Origin: Gordonia sp. ABSL11-1
GTDB taxonomy: Bacteria > Actinomycetota > Actinomycetes > Mycobacteriales > Mycobacteriaceae
Assembly: GCF_030315685.1 (NCBI RefSeq)
Contig: NZ_JASXSI010000004.1
Location: forward strand, 124,001 to 188,000
DNA: 64,000 nt
Direction of reading: 5' to 3'
This document shows positions 35,758-45,169 of the stretch, one piece after another (the stretch's first letter is position 1; each line of letters starts with the position of its first letter). The notes beneath the pieces were generated by a model. The model saw only the letters and a list, made by a program, of their open reading frames with translations, was not told where the DNA came from and made no database searches. Position numbers and translations under genes: made by a program.

Positions 35758-35806
35758 GGTCTCGATACGCGCCGGACTCGTTGCGCTCGTGCGACGCTAC
35801 TCGACC
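35758..35806. repeat. partial GGTCTCGATACG-family repeat overlapping the end of ispD
   Basis: GGTCTCGATACGC (35758-35770) and CTACTCGACC (35797-35806) are the left half-site and an inner arm of the element seen complete at 10743-10838. The ispD stop codon (minus strand TAG at 35799-35797) and its last codons are part of the repeat. Confidence 0.75.
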
Positions 35807-36528
35807 GGCGGAGGTGGCTCCGCGACGATGTCGCGCACGATCCGCAGATCCCAGGGCGTGGTGATCTTCAGCGCCAACGGATCGCCGGCGACGACATGGA
35901 CCGGGATACCGCAACGCTCTGCCAGGCCGGCGTCGTCGGTGGCGAGGCCGGAGGTGTCGGCGTGCGCGGCGAGCAGCGCGTCGCGCGTGAAACCCTGCGG
36001 CGTCTGCACCGCACGCAGGAGGTCGCGGTCGACCGTGGCGACGACACGTTCGGAACCGGCGGCCGATCGTGGCTCGATCTGTTTGAGGGTGTCCGTGACG
36101 GGCAGTCCCGGCACCACGGCCGGGTGGCCCGAACGGACGGCCGCGACGACCCGACCGAACACCGCGGACGGGGTGAGGGGTCGGGCGGCGTCGTGGACGA
36201 GCAAAACCTCGGAGGCGCTTCCGGCAGCATCGATACCCGCCCGGACGGAGTCCGATCTGTGCGCCCCACCGGCGACGACGATCGCATCGGGGACCAAGCC
36301 CCGAGCTCTTTCGACGAGATCGGCCGGAACGACGACCACGACGGTCGTCGCAACGCCGGCATCGACGACACCTGCGACACAGACCTCGAGAATCGTCCGG
36401 CCGTGCAGGTCGACGAAAGCCTTGGGAACCGGTTCGCCGAGTCGGGTTCCCGACCCGGCGGCCGGGATGATCACGCCGACCGTCACGCCGGCCGCGACCG
36501 TGTCCGGGTCGCCGATGGCAGTCACCAC
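35797..36528 (-). CDS. ispD: 2-C-methyl-D-erythritol 4-phosphate cytidylyltransferase
   Basis: The 243-residue enzyme couples CTP to MEP. The nucleotide-binding start is VIIPAAGSGTRLG and further signatures are VHDAARPL, AVPV-like VPGLPVTDTLK and QTPQGF. GTG at 36528 lies 7 bp after the carD stop. The C-terminal PPPPVE tail is encoded by the repeat element and is probably not functional. Confidence 0.95.
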   Translation of the reverse strand: MVTAIGDPDTVAAGVTVGVIIPAAGSGTRLGEPVPKAFVDLHGRTILEVCVAGVVDAGVATTVVVVVPADLVERARGLVPDAIVVAGGAHRSDSVRAGIDAAGSASEVLLVHDAARPLTPSAVFGRVVAAVRSGHPAVVPGLPVTDTLKQIEPRSAAGSERVVATVDRDLLRAVQTPQGFTRDALLAAHADTSGLATDDAGLAERCGIPVHVVAGDPLALKITTPWDLRIVRDIVAEPPPPVE

Positions 36529-36535
36529 GAATGCG

Positions 36536-37024
36536 TCAGGACGCGGCGGCGAGGACCTCGTCGAGAATGCTGGTGGCCTTCTCGTCGTCGGTGTTCTGTG
36601 CCAGCGACAGTTCGTCGACGAGCACCCGACGTGCGCGGGTCAGCATGCGCTTCTCGCCTGCCGACAGACCGCGGTCCTGCTCGCGACGCCACAGGTCACG
36701 AACAATTTCGGCGACCTTGATGATGTCGCCGGAGATGAGCTTCTCCTGGTTCGCCTTGAACCGTCGGGCCCAGTTGGTGGGTTCCTCCGTGTGCGGGGCG
36801 CGTAGCACCTGGAAAACCTGGTCGAGACCCTCTTCGCCGACGACGTCACGAACGCCGACGTACTCCAGCTTCGTCGAGGGGATCTGAACGGTCATGTCAC
36901 CATCGGCAACTTTGAGAACGAGGTATTCGATCTGCTCACCTTTGATGGTCCGAGTCACGATGTCCTCGACCCGAGCAGCACCGTGATGTGGGTAGACAAC
37001 GGTGTCGCCAACTTTGAAATTCAA
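36536..37024 (-). CDS. carD: RNA polymerase-binding transcription regulator CarD
   Basis: The 162-residue protein has an N-terminal Tudor-like RNAP interaction domain ([20 protein letters not shown]) and a helical C-terminal DNA-binding domain with the Trp region ([13 protein letters not shown]) and [12 protein letters not shown]. It stabilises open complexes at rRNA and many other promoters. It uses a TTG start at 37024, which gives the canonical N-terminus; AAAGGGG lies upstream. It heads the carD-ispD-ispF operon. Confidence 0.96.
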   Translation of the reverse strand: MNFKVGDTVVYPHHGAARVEDIVTRTIKGEQIEYLVLKVADGDMTVQIPSTKLEYVGVRDVVGEEGLDQVFQVLRAPHTEEPTNWARRFKANQEKLISGDIIKVAEIVRDLWRREQDRGLSAGEKRMLTRARRVLVDELSLAQNTDDEKATSILDEVLAAAS

Positions 37025-37331
37025 TGTTCCGTGCCCCTTTCGAGTACAGCCAGTCTAGCACGGGCGTCCGAGAGCGCCCACCCAACGGTGCAGGTCAAGG
37101 CCATGAACGAACGCCGAGCGCGCTGACACCAGGGCCGGTGGACCAGCGTAAACACCCACTGTGATCCCCCTCGCAGCGGCGTCACGCCAGGCCCCGGACA
37201 CACTCCGCCGCACCAGGTTCGCGACACCAATCGGGCACCCGATCGGACTTTTGCCACCCATGCCCACTACGCTGCGTAGTGCAGGGTTCGCGACATGTGC
37301 GTATCGGCCTTCGATTACCTGGGAGGAACGG
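37025..37331. other. 307-bp divergent spacer between carD and lpqE
   Basis: No gene is visible. A -10-like TAGACT on the minus strand lies about 30 bp upstream of carD. On the lpqE side, 50 bp before its start, is the palindrome at 37265-37281. The rest shows nothing recognisable. Confidence 0.5.
37265..37281. promoter_or_regulatory. candidate operator upstream of lpqE
   Basis: CACTACGC-T-GCGTAGTG is a perfect 8+1+8 palindrome 51 bp before the lpqE start. It is more likely a repressor/activator site than a terminator because it precedes the gene and lacks a T run. Confidence 0.5.
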
Positions 37332-37994
37332 GTGTCTGTGCTTCGGAAAACCGCTCGGCGTTCGGCTGTGCGTACGGTCAATGGACGTGCGATCGGAGGG
37401 CGGACGCTCAGGGCGGTGACGGTCGCCGCCTTCGGCATCGCACTCGCGATGGGCAGCACCGCCTGCGGTGCGGGTCAGATCTCGCAGACCGCGAATCAGG
37501 AGCCGGCGGTGAACGGCAACACCGCCAACGTCGGTTCGATGCAGCTGCGCAACGTGCAGATCATCTATCCCGCAGACAAGGCCGACGAGGTGTTCGGCAA
37601 CGGTGGCCCCTTCCAGGTCTCGTTCGTGATCAGCAACATCGACCCCGTGGAGAACGATCGCCTGCTCGGCATCGACGCCCCCCAGGGCGGATCGGTGACA
37701 TTGGCCGGCAACACCGAGATCCCGGCCGGGCAGGCGCTGCGCGCCGGGAAGCCGATCGGGCTGCTCGAGCCGGAGGACATCCAGACCACCGACGAGCAGA
37801 AACGCCTGACCGTCACGCTGTCGAACGCCGGCGACTCGGTCGCCCCCGGCCTCACCACGCCGCTGACGTTCCGCTTCGAGAAGTCCGGTTCGATCACCAT
37901 GAACACCCCGGTCGACTCCGGCACCTACCTCATCCGGCAGGACAAGGTCCGCCAGGCCGAGGCGCCCGCCGAAGGGCACTCCGGCGGCCACTGA
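37332..37994 (+). CDS. lpqE: lipoprotein LpqE
   Basis: The 220-residue lipoprotein has a long N-terminus before the signal helix and a lipobox ending GSTAC (Cys45). The mature part is an Ig-like beta sandwich with QLRNVQIIYPADKADEV and an extended Gly-His tail (EGHSGGH). It matches M. tuberculosis LpqE (Rv3584) by position between carD and radA. Function unknown; the fold recalls copper-chaperone-like domains but the Met/His metal motif is absent. GTG at 37332 follows GGGAGGAAC. Confidence 0.9.
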   Translation: MSVLRKTARRSAVRTVNGRAIGGRTLRAVTVAAFGIALAMGSTACGAGQISQTANQEPAVNGNTANVGSMQLRNVQIIYPADKADEVFGNGGPFQVSFVISNIDPVENDRLLGIDAPQGGSVTLAGNTEIPAGQALRAGKPIGLLEPEDIQTTDEQKRLTVTLSNAGDSVAPGLTTPLTFRFEKSGSITMNTPVDSGTYLIRQDKVRQAEAPAEGHSGGH

Positions 37995-38043
37995 ACCCAC
38001 CATTGCGCCTCGCGCACAAGGCTTTTTCGATCCACCCCGATTG

Positions 38044-38082
38044 CAGAACATCACCTCGGTCCAGAACCGAGGTGATGTTCTG
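38044..38082 (+). terminator. perfect 17-bp hairpin after lpqE
   Basis: CAGAACATCACCTCGGT (38044-38060), loop CCAGA, and its exact reverse complement (38066-38082) make a strong stem 50 bp past the lpqE stop. There is no T-run, as is common for actinobacterial intrinsic or Rho-assisted terminators. Confidence 0.75.
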
Positions 38083-38174
38083 ACGTCGGGGTGGTTTCGT
38101 CGGTGCACCTGGCCGGTGCACATGCTCACGTCCGGGATCGGACCACTGTCGGCGATGCCCAGTAGTGTGATCGC

Positions 38175-39557
38175 GTGGCCAAACCCAGATCCTCCTTCCG
38201 CTGCAGCGCCTGCGGACACTCGGTCGCCAAATGGGTTGGGCGTTGCCCCGACTGCGGCGAGTGGGGCACGGTCGACGAGATCGCCGGCATCGCACCCGGC
38301 CCGCGCGGGGGCGGTGTCGGCGGGGTCGCGCCCACCAGTCCCGCCCGGCCGATCACGGAGATCGACGCGAACTCCTCGTTGGCCATCGCGACGGGGATCG
38401 GCGAACTCGACCGTGTACTCGGTCGAGGAGTGGTCCCGGGGTCGGTGATCCTGCTGGCGGGCGAGCCCGGCGTCGGCAAGTCGACTCTTCTGCTCGAGGC
38501 CGTCAAACACTGGGCCCGCGGTGGCCGCAAGGCGCTCTATCTCACCGGCGAGGAGTCGGCCGGACAGGTGCGGATGCGCGCCGAGCGCACCGATGCGGTG
38601 CACGAGAACGTCTATCTTGCAGCCGAATCCGACCTCGCCACCATCCTCGGCCACATCGACGCGGTGGACCCGACTCTGGTGATCATGGACTCGGTGCAGA
38701 CAGTCGTCGCCACCGGCACCGACGGTGTCACCGGTGGCGTCACGCAGATCCGGGCGGTCACCACCGCTCTGGTCTCGATGGCGAAGAACCGTGGGGTGGC
38801 GGTGATCCTGGTCGGTCACGTCACCAAGGACGGCGCCGTCGCGGGACCGCGCTCACTGGAACACCTCGTGGACGTCGTGCTGTCGTTCGAGGGCGACCGG
38901 CATTCGAGTCTGCGGATGGTGCGGGGTATCAAGAACCGCTTCGGGGCCTCCGACGAGGTGGGCTGTTTCGAGCAGCGCGACGACGGCATCCACGAGGTCC
39001 CCGACCCGTCGGGGATCTTCCTGCATCAACGCGACGACGACGTCAGCGGATCGACGGCGATGGTCACGATGGACGGCAAACGAGCACTCGTCGGCGAGGT
39101 GCAGGCGCTGGCCAACACGAGCACGATGGCGATGCCGCGACGTGCCGTCTCCGGGGTGGATTCTGCACGGGTGGCGATGGTGATCGCGGTGCTGCAGAGC
39201 CGGCTCGGCCTGAAGTTGCACGACCAGGAGATCTACGTCTCGACCGTGGGCGGAATGCGCGTCACCGAGCCTGCCGCCGATCTCGCGCTCGCACTGGCCA
39301 TCGCCTCCACATTCCGGAATCGGCCGATCCCGTACAACACCGTGGCGATCGGCGAGGTCGGGCTTGCCGGCGAGGTCCGCCGCGTGTCGGCGGTGTCGCG
39401 CCGCGTCGCCGAGGCGAAGCGACTCGGTTTCGCCCACGCCATCATCCCGGCCGGGACGGACGAGAAGTTGCCGACGGGCATCCGGATCACCCGCGTCGAC
39501 GATCTCGCCCAAGCCGTCGCCGCGGAGTCACGCGAGGTCGTCGACGCCCCGTTCTGA
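38175..39557 (+). CDS. radA: DNA repair protein RadA
   Basis: The 460-residue protein has an N-terminal zinc finger (CSACG and CPDCG), a RecA-like ATPase with Walker A GEPGVGKST, a KNRFG motif and a C-terminal Lon-like domain (GLAGEVRRV). It promotes branch migration in recombination. GTG at 38175 gives the standard start. It precedes disA, the conserved pair in which RadA restrains c-di-AMP synthesis by DisA. Confidence 0.96.
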   Translation: MAKPRSSFRCSACGHSVAKWVGRCPDCGEWGTVDEIAGIAPGPRGGGVGGVAPTSPARPITEIDANSSLAIATGIGELDRVLGRGVVPGSVILLAGEPGVGKSTLLLEAVKHWARGGRKALYLTGEESAGQVRMRAERTDAVHENVYLAAESDLATILGHIDAVDPTLVIMDSVQTVVATGTDGVTGGVTQIRAVTTALVSMAKNRGVAVILVGHVTKDGAVAGPRSLEHLVDVVLSFEGDRHSSLRMVRGIKNRFGASDEVGCFEQRDDGIHEVPDPSGIFLHQRDDDVSGSTAMVTMDGKRALVGEVQALANTSTMAMPRRAVSGVDSARVAMVIAVLQSRLGLKLHDQEIYVSTVGGMRVTEPAADLALALAIASTFRNRPIPYNTVAIGEVGLAGEVRRVSAVSRRVAEAKRLGFAHAIIPAGTDEKLPTGIRITRVDDLAQAVAAESREVVDAPF

Positions 39558-39575
39558 CCCTGGCGCCGCCCACCC

Positions 39576-40124
39576 TCAGGGTCGCGACATCCGCTGTTTG
39601 TACTCGTCGGAGAGCTGGCTCTTCTCGAGGTGATCGGCGAAATGCTCGCGCGCGTCGACCGAGACGAAGATCCCGTGGGCCATCGCCACGGGCGCGTCCG
39701 GATCCCCGATGTGGGCCAATCCCTCGGTGTAGAGCTTGCGACGTTGCCGACCGAGCAGCGTCGCGGTGAACTCCAGTGTCGAGCCGATCGGGATGGGTCG
39801 CAGATAGTCGACCTCGAGGTGCACGGTCACCGCCGACGGCCCGATCAGCAACGGCGCCATCGCCATCACGTCGTCGAACGCTGTCGACAGCACGCCGCCG
39901 TGGACGACGCCCGGACCGCCCTCGAACCGGGCCTCCACCGCCATCCGCGCGTGGACCACGAAGTCCTCTCCTGCGTACATCTCGAGATGCAGGCCCTGCG
40001 GTGCCTCTTCGCCACATCCGTAACACAACGGGTTGTGCATCCGCATGCGCTCACCCGGCGGGACCGCCTTGGGATGGCGTTTCATCGGTTCGAGGTCGGT
40101 GGGCACGACAAAACTGCTCTTCAC
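39576..40124 (-). CDS. PaaI-type hotdog thioesterase
   Basis: The 182-residue protein has a single hotdog domain with the PaaI-like motif [15 protein letters not shown] and a preceding [19 protein letters not shown] stretch in which two Cys could matter. It hydrolyses an unknown acyl-CoA. It is oriented against radA and disA, overlapping neither, and breaks the radA-disA adjacency of M. tuberculosis. Confidence 0.85.
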   Translation of the reverse strand: MKSSFVVPTDLEPMKRHPKAVPPGERMRMHNPLCYGCGEEAPQGLHLEMYAGEDFVVHARMAVEARFEGGPGVVHGGVLSTAFDDVMAMAPLLIGPSAVTVHLEVDYLRPIPIGSTLEFTATLLGRQRRKLYTEGLAHIGDPDAPVAMAHGIFVSVDAREHFADHLEKSQLSDEYKQRMSRP

Positions 40125-40195
40125 GTCCCGCTACCCTAGTCGGAGCACACCTGTACGCGGTGGGCGGATCAGCTCGTAGGAGCAGGAAGGCCGTG

Positions 40196-41278
40196 ATGGC
40201 GGAGATCGTCAAATCCGAACTCGCCAGGGAGACCCTGGCGCGCGTCGCACCGGGCAGCGGACTGCGTGACGGTCTCGAGCGGATCCTGCGCGGCGGCACC
40301 GGCGCGTTGATCGTCCTCGGGCACGACTCCGACGTCGAGAAGATCTGCGACGGCGGCTTCCACCTCGACGTCGAGTTCGCGCCGACCCGTCTGCGCGAGC
40401 TCGCGAAAATGGATGGGGCGGTTGTCCTTTCGACCGACGGCAAACGGATCGTGCGGGCCAACGTACAGCTCGTCCCGGATCCGTCGATCCCGACCGAGGA
40501 GTCCGGTACCCGCCACCGTGCCGCCGAACGCACCGCCATCCAGACCGGGCATCCGGTCATCTCGGTGAGTGCGTCGATGTCGATCGTCAGCGTGTACGTG
40601 GACGGCGCCCGCCGCGTCGTCGAGAGCCCGGATCCCATCCTCTCGCGCGCGAATGTCGCGCTCGCCACGCTCGAGCGCTACAAGATGCGCCTCGACGAGG
40701 TGATCGCCGGACTGTCGCGCGCCGAGATCGAGGACTTCGTCCTGCTGCGCGACGCGATGTCGACCGCACAGCGGATGGAGATGGTCCGCCGGGTGTCGGT
40801 GGAGATCGAGGAGTACGTCCTCGAACTGGGTGTGAACGGACGGCAGGTCAGCCTGCAGCTCGAGGAACTGATCAGCGACAACGACACCATGCGCGAACTC
40901 CTGGTCCGCGACTACTACGCCAGCCCCGAGCCCGCCAGCACCGAGGAGGTACGGCAAGCGCTGGAGACGATCGAGCAACTGTCCGACGCCGATCTTCTCG
41001 ATCTCACGTTGCTGGCCGGGGCCTTCGGCTATCCGACGACGATCGAGGCGCAGGACACCGCGATGAGTCCCCGCGGCTACCGTCTGCTCGCCCGGATCTC
41101 CCGTCTGCAGTTCGCCCACATCGACCGACTGGTGCGCAGTTTCGGCACACTGCAGGCACTTCTCGCGACCAGCGCCGCCGACCTGCAGGCCGTCGAAGGC
41201 ATCGGCAGCATCTGGGCGCGCCACATCCGTGAGGGACTGTCCCGTCTCGCCGAAAGCAGTATCGAACGCTACGAGTAG
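40196..41278 (+). CDS. disA: diadenylate cyclase DisA
   Basis: The 360-residue protein makes c-di-AMP from two ATP and scans DNA. The N-terminal DAC domain has DGA (73-75) and RHR (106-108), both active-site motifs. A helical spine and a C-terminal HhH domain ([15 protein letters not shown]) follow. ATG at 40196 follows GGAAGG; the GTG just before is equivalent. It is one of the best conserved genes here. Confidence 0.97.
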   Translation: MAEIVKSELARETLARVAPGSGLRDGLERILRGGTGALIVLGHDSDVEKICDGGFHLDVEFAPTRLRELAKMDGAVVLSTDGKRIVRANVQLVPDPSIPTEESGTRHRAAERTAIQTGHPVISVSASMSIVSVYVDGARRVVESPDPILSRANVALATLERYKMRLDEVIAGLSRAEIEDFVLLRDAMSTAQRMEMVRRVSVEIEEYVLELGVNGRQVSLQLEELISDNDTMRELLVRDYYASPEPASTEEVRQALETIEQLSDADLLDLTLLAGAFGYPTTIEAQDTAMSPRGYRLLARISRLQFAHIDRLVRSFGTLQALLATSAADLQAVEGIGSIWARHIREGLSRLAESSIERYE

Positions 41279-41281
41279 CGA

Positions 41282-42543
41282 TCAGGTCCGCGCCGCCGAC
41301 TCGGCATCCACGTCGGCGGAGTCGACGGACGAGCGTGCCCGCAGTCGCAGCCCGAGCAGCGCGACCGGTGTGAGCAGGAGCAGCAGGCCGGCCACGACGA
41401 GAGCGATACGCGCCGACGTGGCCGCGGCGAGCAGCCCGCCGAGTGCGGTGATCGCGGCGATGCTGAGGCTGGTCGAGATCGACCACGAGGTCAGCGCCCG
41501 GGACAGGCGGTCGACAGGCGTCTGCTGCTGCCGGTACGTCGCGAACACCGAGTTGAACAGACTGCAGCAGAAGATGAGTCCGAACTCGGTGATCATCACG
41601 ACGGCCAGACCGACGACACCGGGCCCGACGAACGCGAGACCGATCGGCCAGCATGCACAGGCAGCACCGGCCCCGAACAAGACGCCGCGGGTACCGAACC
41701 GCGCGACCATGCGGCCGGCGCAGCGTGCGCCGATCAGACCGCCCAGACAGGGCAGGAGAACGCCAGACCGTACTGCCACGCGGAGAACCCGAGGTCTCCG
41801 AGCATCAGTACGGCCAGCAGTGGCTCGCCGGCCATGATCAGGCCGTTCACGGCGACGACGTTGACGAACAGGAGCCGCAGGGGCCGATGCCTGCCGATGT
41901 ACCGCCAGCCGTCGGCGACATCAGCGAACCGCGCCCGTTGCGCAGGCCGATGCGGTGGACGGGTCTGTCCGTCGCGTCCGATCGCGGCGATCCCACATGC
42001 CGAGAACAGGTAGCTGGCGGCGTCGGCACAGATCGTGACGACCGGGCCGACCAGCCCGACCATCGCGCCGCCGAGCGTCGGCCCGACGACGGACGCCGAC
42101 CATGTCGTCGACTCGAACCGACTGTTGGCCTGCAACAGATCCGGCGAATCGACCACGTCCTTCACGAACGCACCGCTGGCCGCCCCGAACGCGATCTTCG
42201 ACGCAGTGACGACGACGGACACCGCAAGCAACTGGCCGAAGGTCAATGCGCCGAGCGCATAGGCGATCGGGAGCGTGGCCAGTGCCCCGAAGCGGATCAG
42301 GTCCATGACGATCATGACCGGACGCTTCCGACGGAACTCCACCCACGGGCCTATCGGCAGGGCGAGGAGAGCACCGACCGCGAGACCCGCCGACGACAGC
42401 GCGGCGACCTGTGCCGGGCCCTCGTGCAGGACCTGGACGGCGACGATCGCGAACGCACCGAATCCCAGCCAGGTGCCGTAACTGCTGACGGCGAACGACG
42501 CCCAGAGCAGCTCGAACGGGCGTCCGAGACCGCGGCGGACCAT
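41282..42543 (-). pseudogene. frameshifted MFS transporter
   Basis: Two overlapping frames form one MFS protein of about 420 residues. The N-terminal part (from MVRRGLGRPFELLWASF at 42543) runs to WQYGLAFSC near 41755 and then stops. The C-terminal part (LLPCLGGLIGARCAGRMVARFG onward) is in another frame. Inserting one base in a TCC-TG context near 41755 restores a continuous protein. The family resembles MFS_3/enterobactin-exporter types; substrate unknown. It may be a real mutation or a sequencing error. Confidence 0.75.
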
Positions 42544-42698
42544 CACCGGTCGATGAGACGCCGTCGATCGTCGGGTGGCAACGACTGTGATCCGGCGAGT
42601 CGCGCCGCGCCGGATGCCGCGCCGAGGAGCAGCCATGGATCAGGTCGCGCAGATCCCGGTCACGGAGATCCGAGCACGAAGATCCGAGCACGGGGACC

Positions 42699-43880
42699 TC
42701 AGTGCGATGCGCCCTGCGTGCGGCTGGTCACGTCGTGGTCCTCGCCCAGCCGCGGTGGCGCCGACCGATAGGTCGCGGGTGTCCCGGACAACCGGATCGG
42801 GTTGGCCACCTGCCGGACCGGGCCGTCGCGCCGGGGGTCGTCGATCTCGACGACAGGTTCCAGTCCGAGTCGCTCGGCCAGTGCGATCGCGTCGGCGATG
42901 TCGTTGAGCGGGCCGCATGGGACCCGCCGTGCCGTGAGCTTCTCGAACCAGGCGTCGGCGGTGTCGGTCGCGAGGATGTCGTCGAGGATCGATCCGAGCT
43001 CCACCCGGTGTGCGACTCGCGCGTCGTTCGTCGCGAATCGCTCGTCGGTGGCGAGGTCTGCACGGCCGAGAACATCGACGAGAGCGGCGAACTGCCGGTC
43101 GTTGCCGACCGCGAGCACAAAGGGGCGGTCGGCCGTGGCGAACATCTCGTAGGGCGAGATGCTGGGATGTCGATTGCCCATGGCCTGTGGCACCACGCCC
43201 GCGGCCACGTAGCCCGACGTCTGGTTGACCAGCGCCGACAGCAGCGACGACAGCAGGTTGACCTCGACCCGCTGCCCCTCGCCGGTACGGTCGCGGTGCC
43301 GCAGCGCGGCCAGGATCCCCACCGCCGCATGCAGTCCCGTGATGACGTCGACCATCGCGACGCCGACCTTGGTCGGGGTCGCGGGGTCGGGCCCGGTGAC
43401 GCTCATCAGTCCGCCGACGGCCTGGATCAACAGGTCGTAGCCGGGAAGCCGGTTGTCGCCGCCGAATCCGGTGATCGAGCAGTAGACGATGTCGGGATTG
43501 ATCTCGCGAACGGCGTCGTACCCGAGGCCCAGACGATCCATCGTGCCGGGCAGGAAGTTCTCGACCACGATATCGGCCCGGCCGACGAGCTCGCGCGCCG
43601 CGACCCGACCGTCGTCGGCGGCGAGGTCGATGTCCACAGAACGCTTGTTGCGGTTGACCGACAGGAAGTAGGTCGACTCCCGGGCGCCGGGATCGCCGAC
43701 CCACGGTGGCCCCCACGTCCGCGTGTCATCGCCGGAGCCGGGCCGTTCGAACTTGACGACCTCGGCGCCGAGGTCGGCGAGGAGCATCGTGGCGTACGGC
43801 CCGGCGAGCACACGACCGAAGTCGGCGATGACGAGGCCGCCGAGCGCACTGCCGTTCTCGTCGCCCGCAGAGCGGTTCAT
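42699..43880 (-). CDS. family III CoA-transferase (CaiB/BaiF type)
   Basis: The 393-residue protein has the family start DFGRVLAGPYATMLLADLGAEVVKFE, the NRNKRSVDIDL segment and the catalytic Asp in GYDLLIQA. It moves CoA between acids. It overlaps the glutaryl-CoA dehydrogenase gene by 4 bp. With that neighbour, a succinyl-CoA:glutarate CoA-transferase role is the simplest reading, as with the human SUGCT; this is inference. Confidence 0.85.
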   Translation of the reverse strand: MNRSAGDENGSALGGLVIADFGRVLAGPYATMLLADLGAEVVKFERPGSGDDTRTWGPPWVGDPGARESTYFLSVNRNKRSVDIDLAADDGRVAARELVGRADIVVENFLPGTMDRLGLGYDAVREINPDIVYCSITGFGGDNRLPGYDLLIQAVGGLMSVTGPDPATPTKVGVAMVDVITGLHAAVGILAALRHRDRTGEGQRVEVNLLSSLLSALVNQTSGYVAAGVVPQAMGNRHPSISPYEMFATADRPFVLAVGNDRQFAALVDVLGRADLATDERFATNDARVAHRVELGSILDDILATDTADAWFEKLTARRVPCGPLNDIADAIALAERLGLEPVVEIDDPRRDGPVRQVANPIRLSGTPATYRSAPPRLGEDHDVTSRTQGASH

Positions 43881-45064
43881 CGGAAGGCGGCCTCACCGGT
43901 CAACGCCTTGCCGATGGTCAGCTGATGCACCTCGGAGGTGCCCTCATAGGTGAGCACCGACTCGAGATTGTTCGCGTGCCGGATCACCGGGTACTCGAGG
44001 GTGATGCCGTTGGCGCCCAGAATGGTTCGGCATTCGCGAGCGATCGCGATCGCCTCGCGGACATTGTTGAGCTTGCCCGTGCTCACCTGCTCGGGCGTGA
44101 TCTCACCGCGGTCCTTGATGCGTCCGAGGTGATACGCCAGCAGATGCGCCTTGCCGACCTCGAGTGCCATGTCGGCGATCTTCGCCTGCGTCAGTTGATA
44201 ACCCGCCAGCGGCTTGTCGAAGACCTCGCGCGTCTGCGCGTAGCCGATCGCGGTCTCCAGGCAGTCCCGCGCGGCACCGACGGCACCGAAGATGATTCCG
44301 AAACGCGCCTCGCCCAGACTGGTCAACGGACCACGCAGGCCGCGCGCTTCGGGCAGCATCGCCGACTGCGGCAGACGGACATCGGAGAGTACCAGTTCCG
44401 AGGTGACCGAGGCGCGCAACGAGAGCTTCTTGTGGATCTCCGGCGCGGTGAATCCCGGGGTGTCGGTGGGGACGACGAATCCACGGATGCCGGCGGATCC
44501 GTCCTCGAGATCGGTCTGCGCCCACACCACCGCGACGTCGGCGATCGAGCCGTTGGTGATCCACATCTTGGTGCCGTTGAGCACCCAGTCGTCGCCGTCG
44601 CGCTTGGCGTTCGTCCGCATACCGGCCGGGTTGGAACCGAAATCGGGTTCGGTCAGGCCGAAGCAACCGATCGCGTCGCCGGAAGCCATCGGCGGCAACC
44701 ACTCCTGCTTCTGCGCCTCGCTGCCCCAATGATGGATGGAGAACATCGCGAGAGACCCCTGCACCGAGACCAGGCTGCGGATGCCCGAATCGACGGCCTC
44801 GAGCTCGAGGCAGGCGAGGCCGTAGGACGTGGCGCTCATGCCGGCGCAGCCGTAGCCGTCGAGGTGCATGCCCAGCACACCGAGGGAGCCGAGTTCCTTC
44901 GCGATGTCCCGGGCGGGGATCTGCGCATTCTCGAACCAGTCCGCGACATGCGGGCGAAGGTTCTGGTCGGCGAATCCGCGCACCGTGTCGCGGATCGCGA
45001 TCTGCTCGGGCTCGAGCAGCGCGTCGAGGGCGAACAGCTGACTGAGGGTCTGCGGGCGGGACAT
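43877..45064 (-). CDS. gcdH: glutaryl-CoA dehydrogenase
   Basis: The 395-residue FAD enzyme is of the acyl-CoA dehydrogenase family, closest in motifs to glutaryl-CoA dehydrogenases: CFGLTEPDFGSNPAGM, TKMWITNGSIADV, RTILGANGITLEYPVIRHA, and TYEGTSEVH with the catalytic Glu. It oxidises and decarboxylates glutaryl-CoA to crotonyl-CoA. ATG at 45064 has GGAGG upstream. Tandem LacI-type operators precede it. It is first in the operon with the CoA-transferase. Confidence 0.88.
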   Translation of the reverse strand: MSRPQTLSQLFALDALLEPEQIAIRDTVRGFADQNLRPHVADWFENAQIPARDIAKELGSLGVLGMHLDGYGCAGMSATSYGLACLELEAVDSGIRSLVSVQGSLAMFSIHHWGSEAQKQEWLPPMASGDAIGCFGLTEPDFGSNPAGMRTNAKRDGDDWVLNGTKMWITNGSIADVAVVWAQTDLEDGSAGIRGFVVPTDTPGFTAPEIHKKLSLRASVTSELVLSDVRLPQSAMLPEARGLRGPLTSLGEARFGIIFGAVGAARDCLETAIGYAQTREVFDKPLAGYQLTQAKIADMALEVGKAHLLAYHLGRIKDRGEITPEQVSTGKLNNVREAIAIARECRTILGANGITLEYPVIRHANNLESVLTYEGTSEVHQLTIGKALTGEAAFR

Positions 45065-45092
45065 ATCTGGCCTCCATCGGCGAAAGCAGTGC

Positions 45093-45118
45093 TGAGAACG
45101 ATTGCAAGAACGTTTGCA
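45093..45118. promoter_or_regulatory. two overlapping LacI-type operators upstream of gcdH
   Basis: TGAGAACGATTGCA (45093-45106) and CAAGAACGTTTGCA (45105-45118) share AGAACG-N-TTGCA and fit the LacI/CcpA-type pattern with a central CG. They sit between gcdH and the divergent regulator remnant, which is their likely cognate. Confidence 0.6.
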
Positions 45119-45169
45119 TCCACTAAACCAGGGGAGTCGCCGAGGAAGGTCAACATCGAGGGAGGTCGG

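Noticed and set aside
43925..45169. N-terminal extension of the LacI frame through the gcdH antisense strand
   Set aside because: The frame is simply open by chance; the HTH begins at 45182 and family proteins start a few residues before it.
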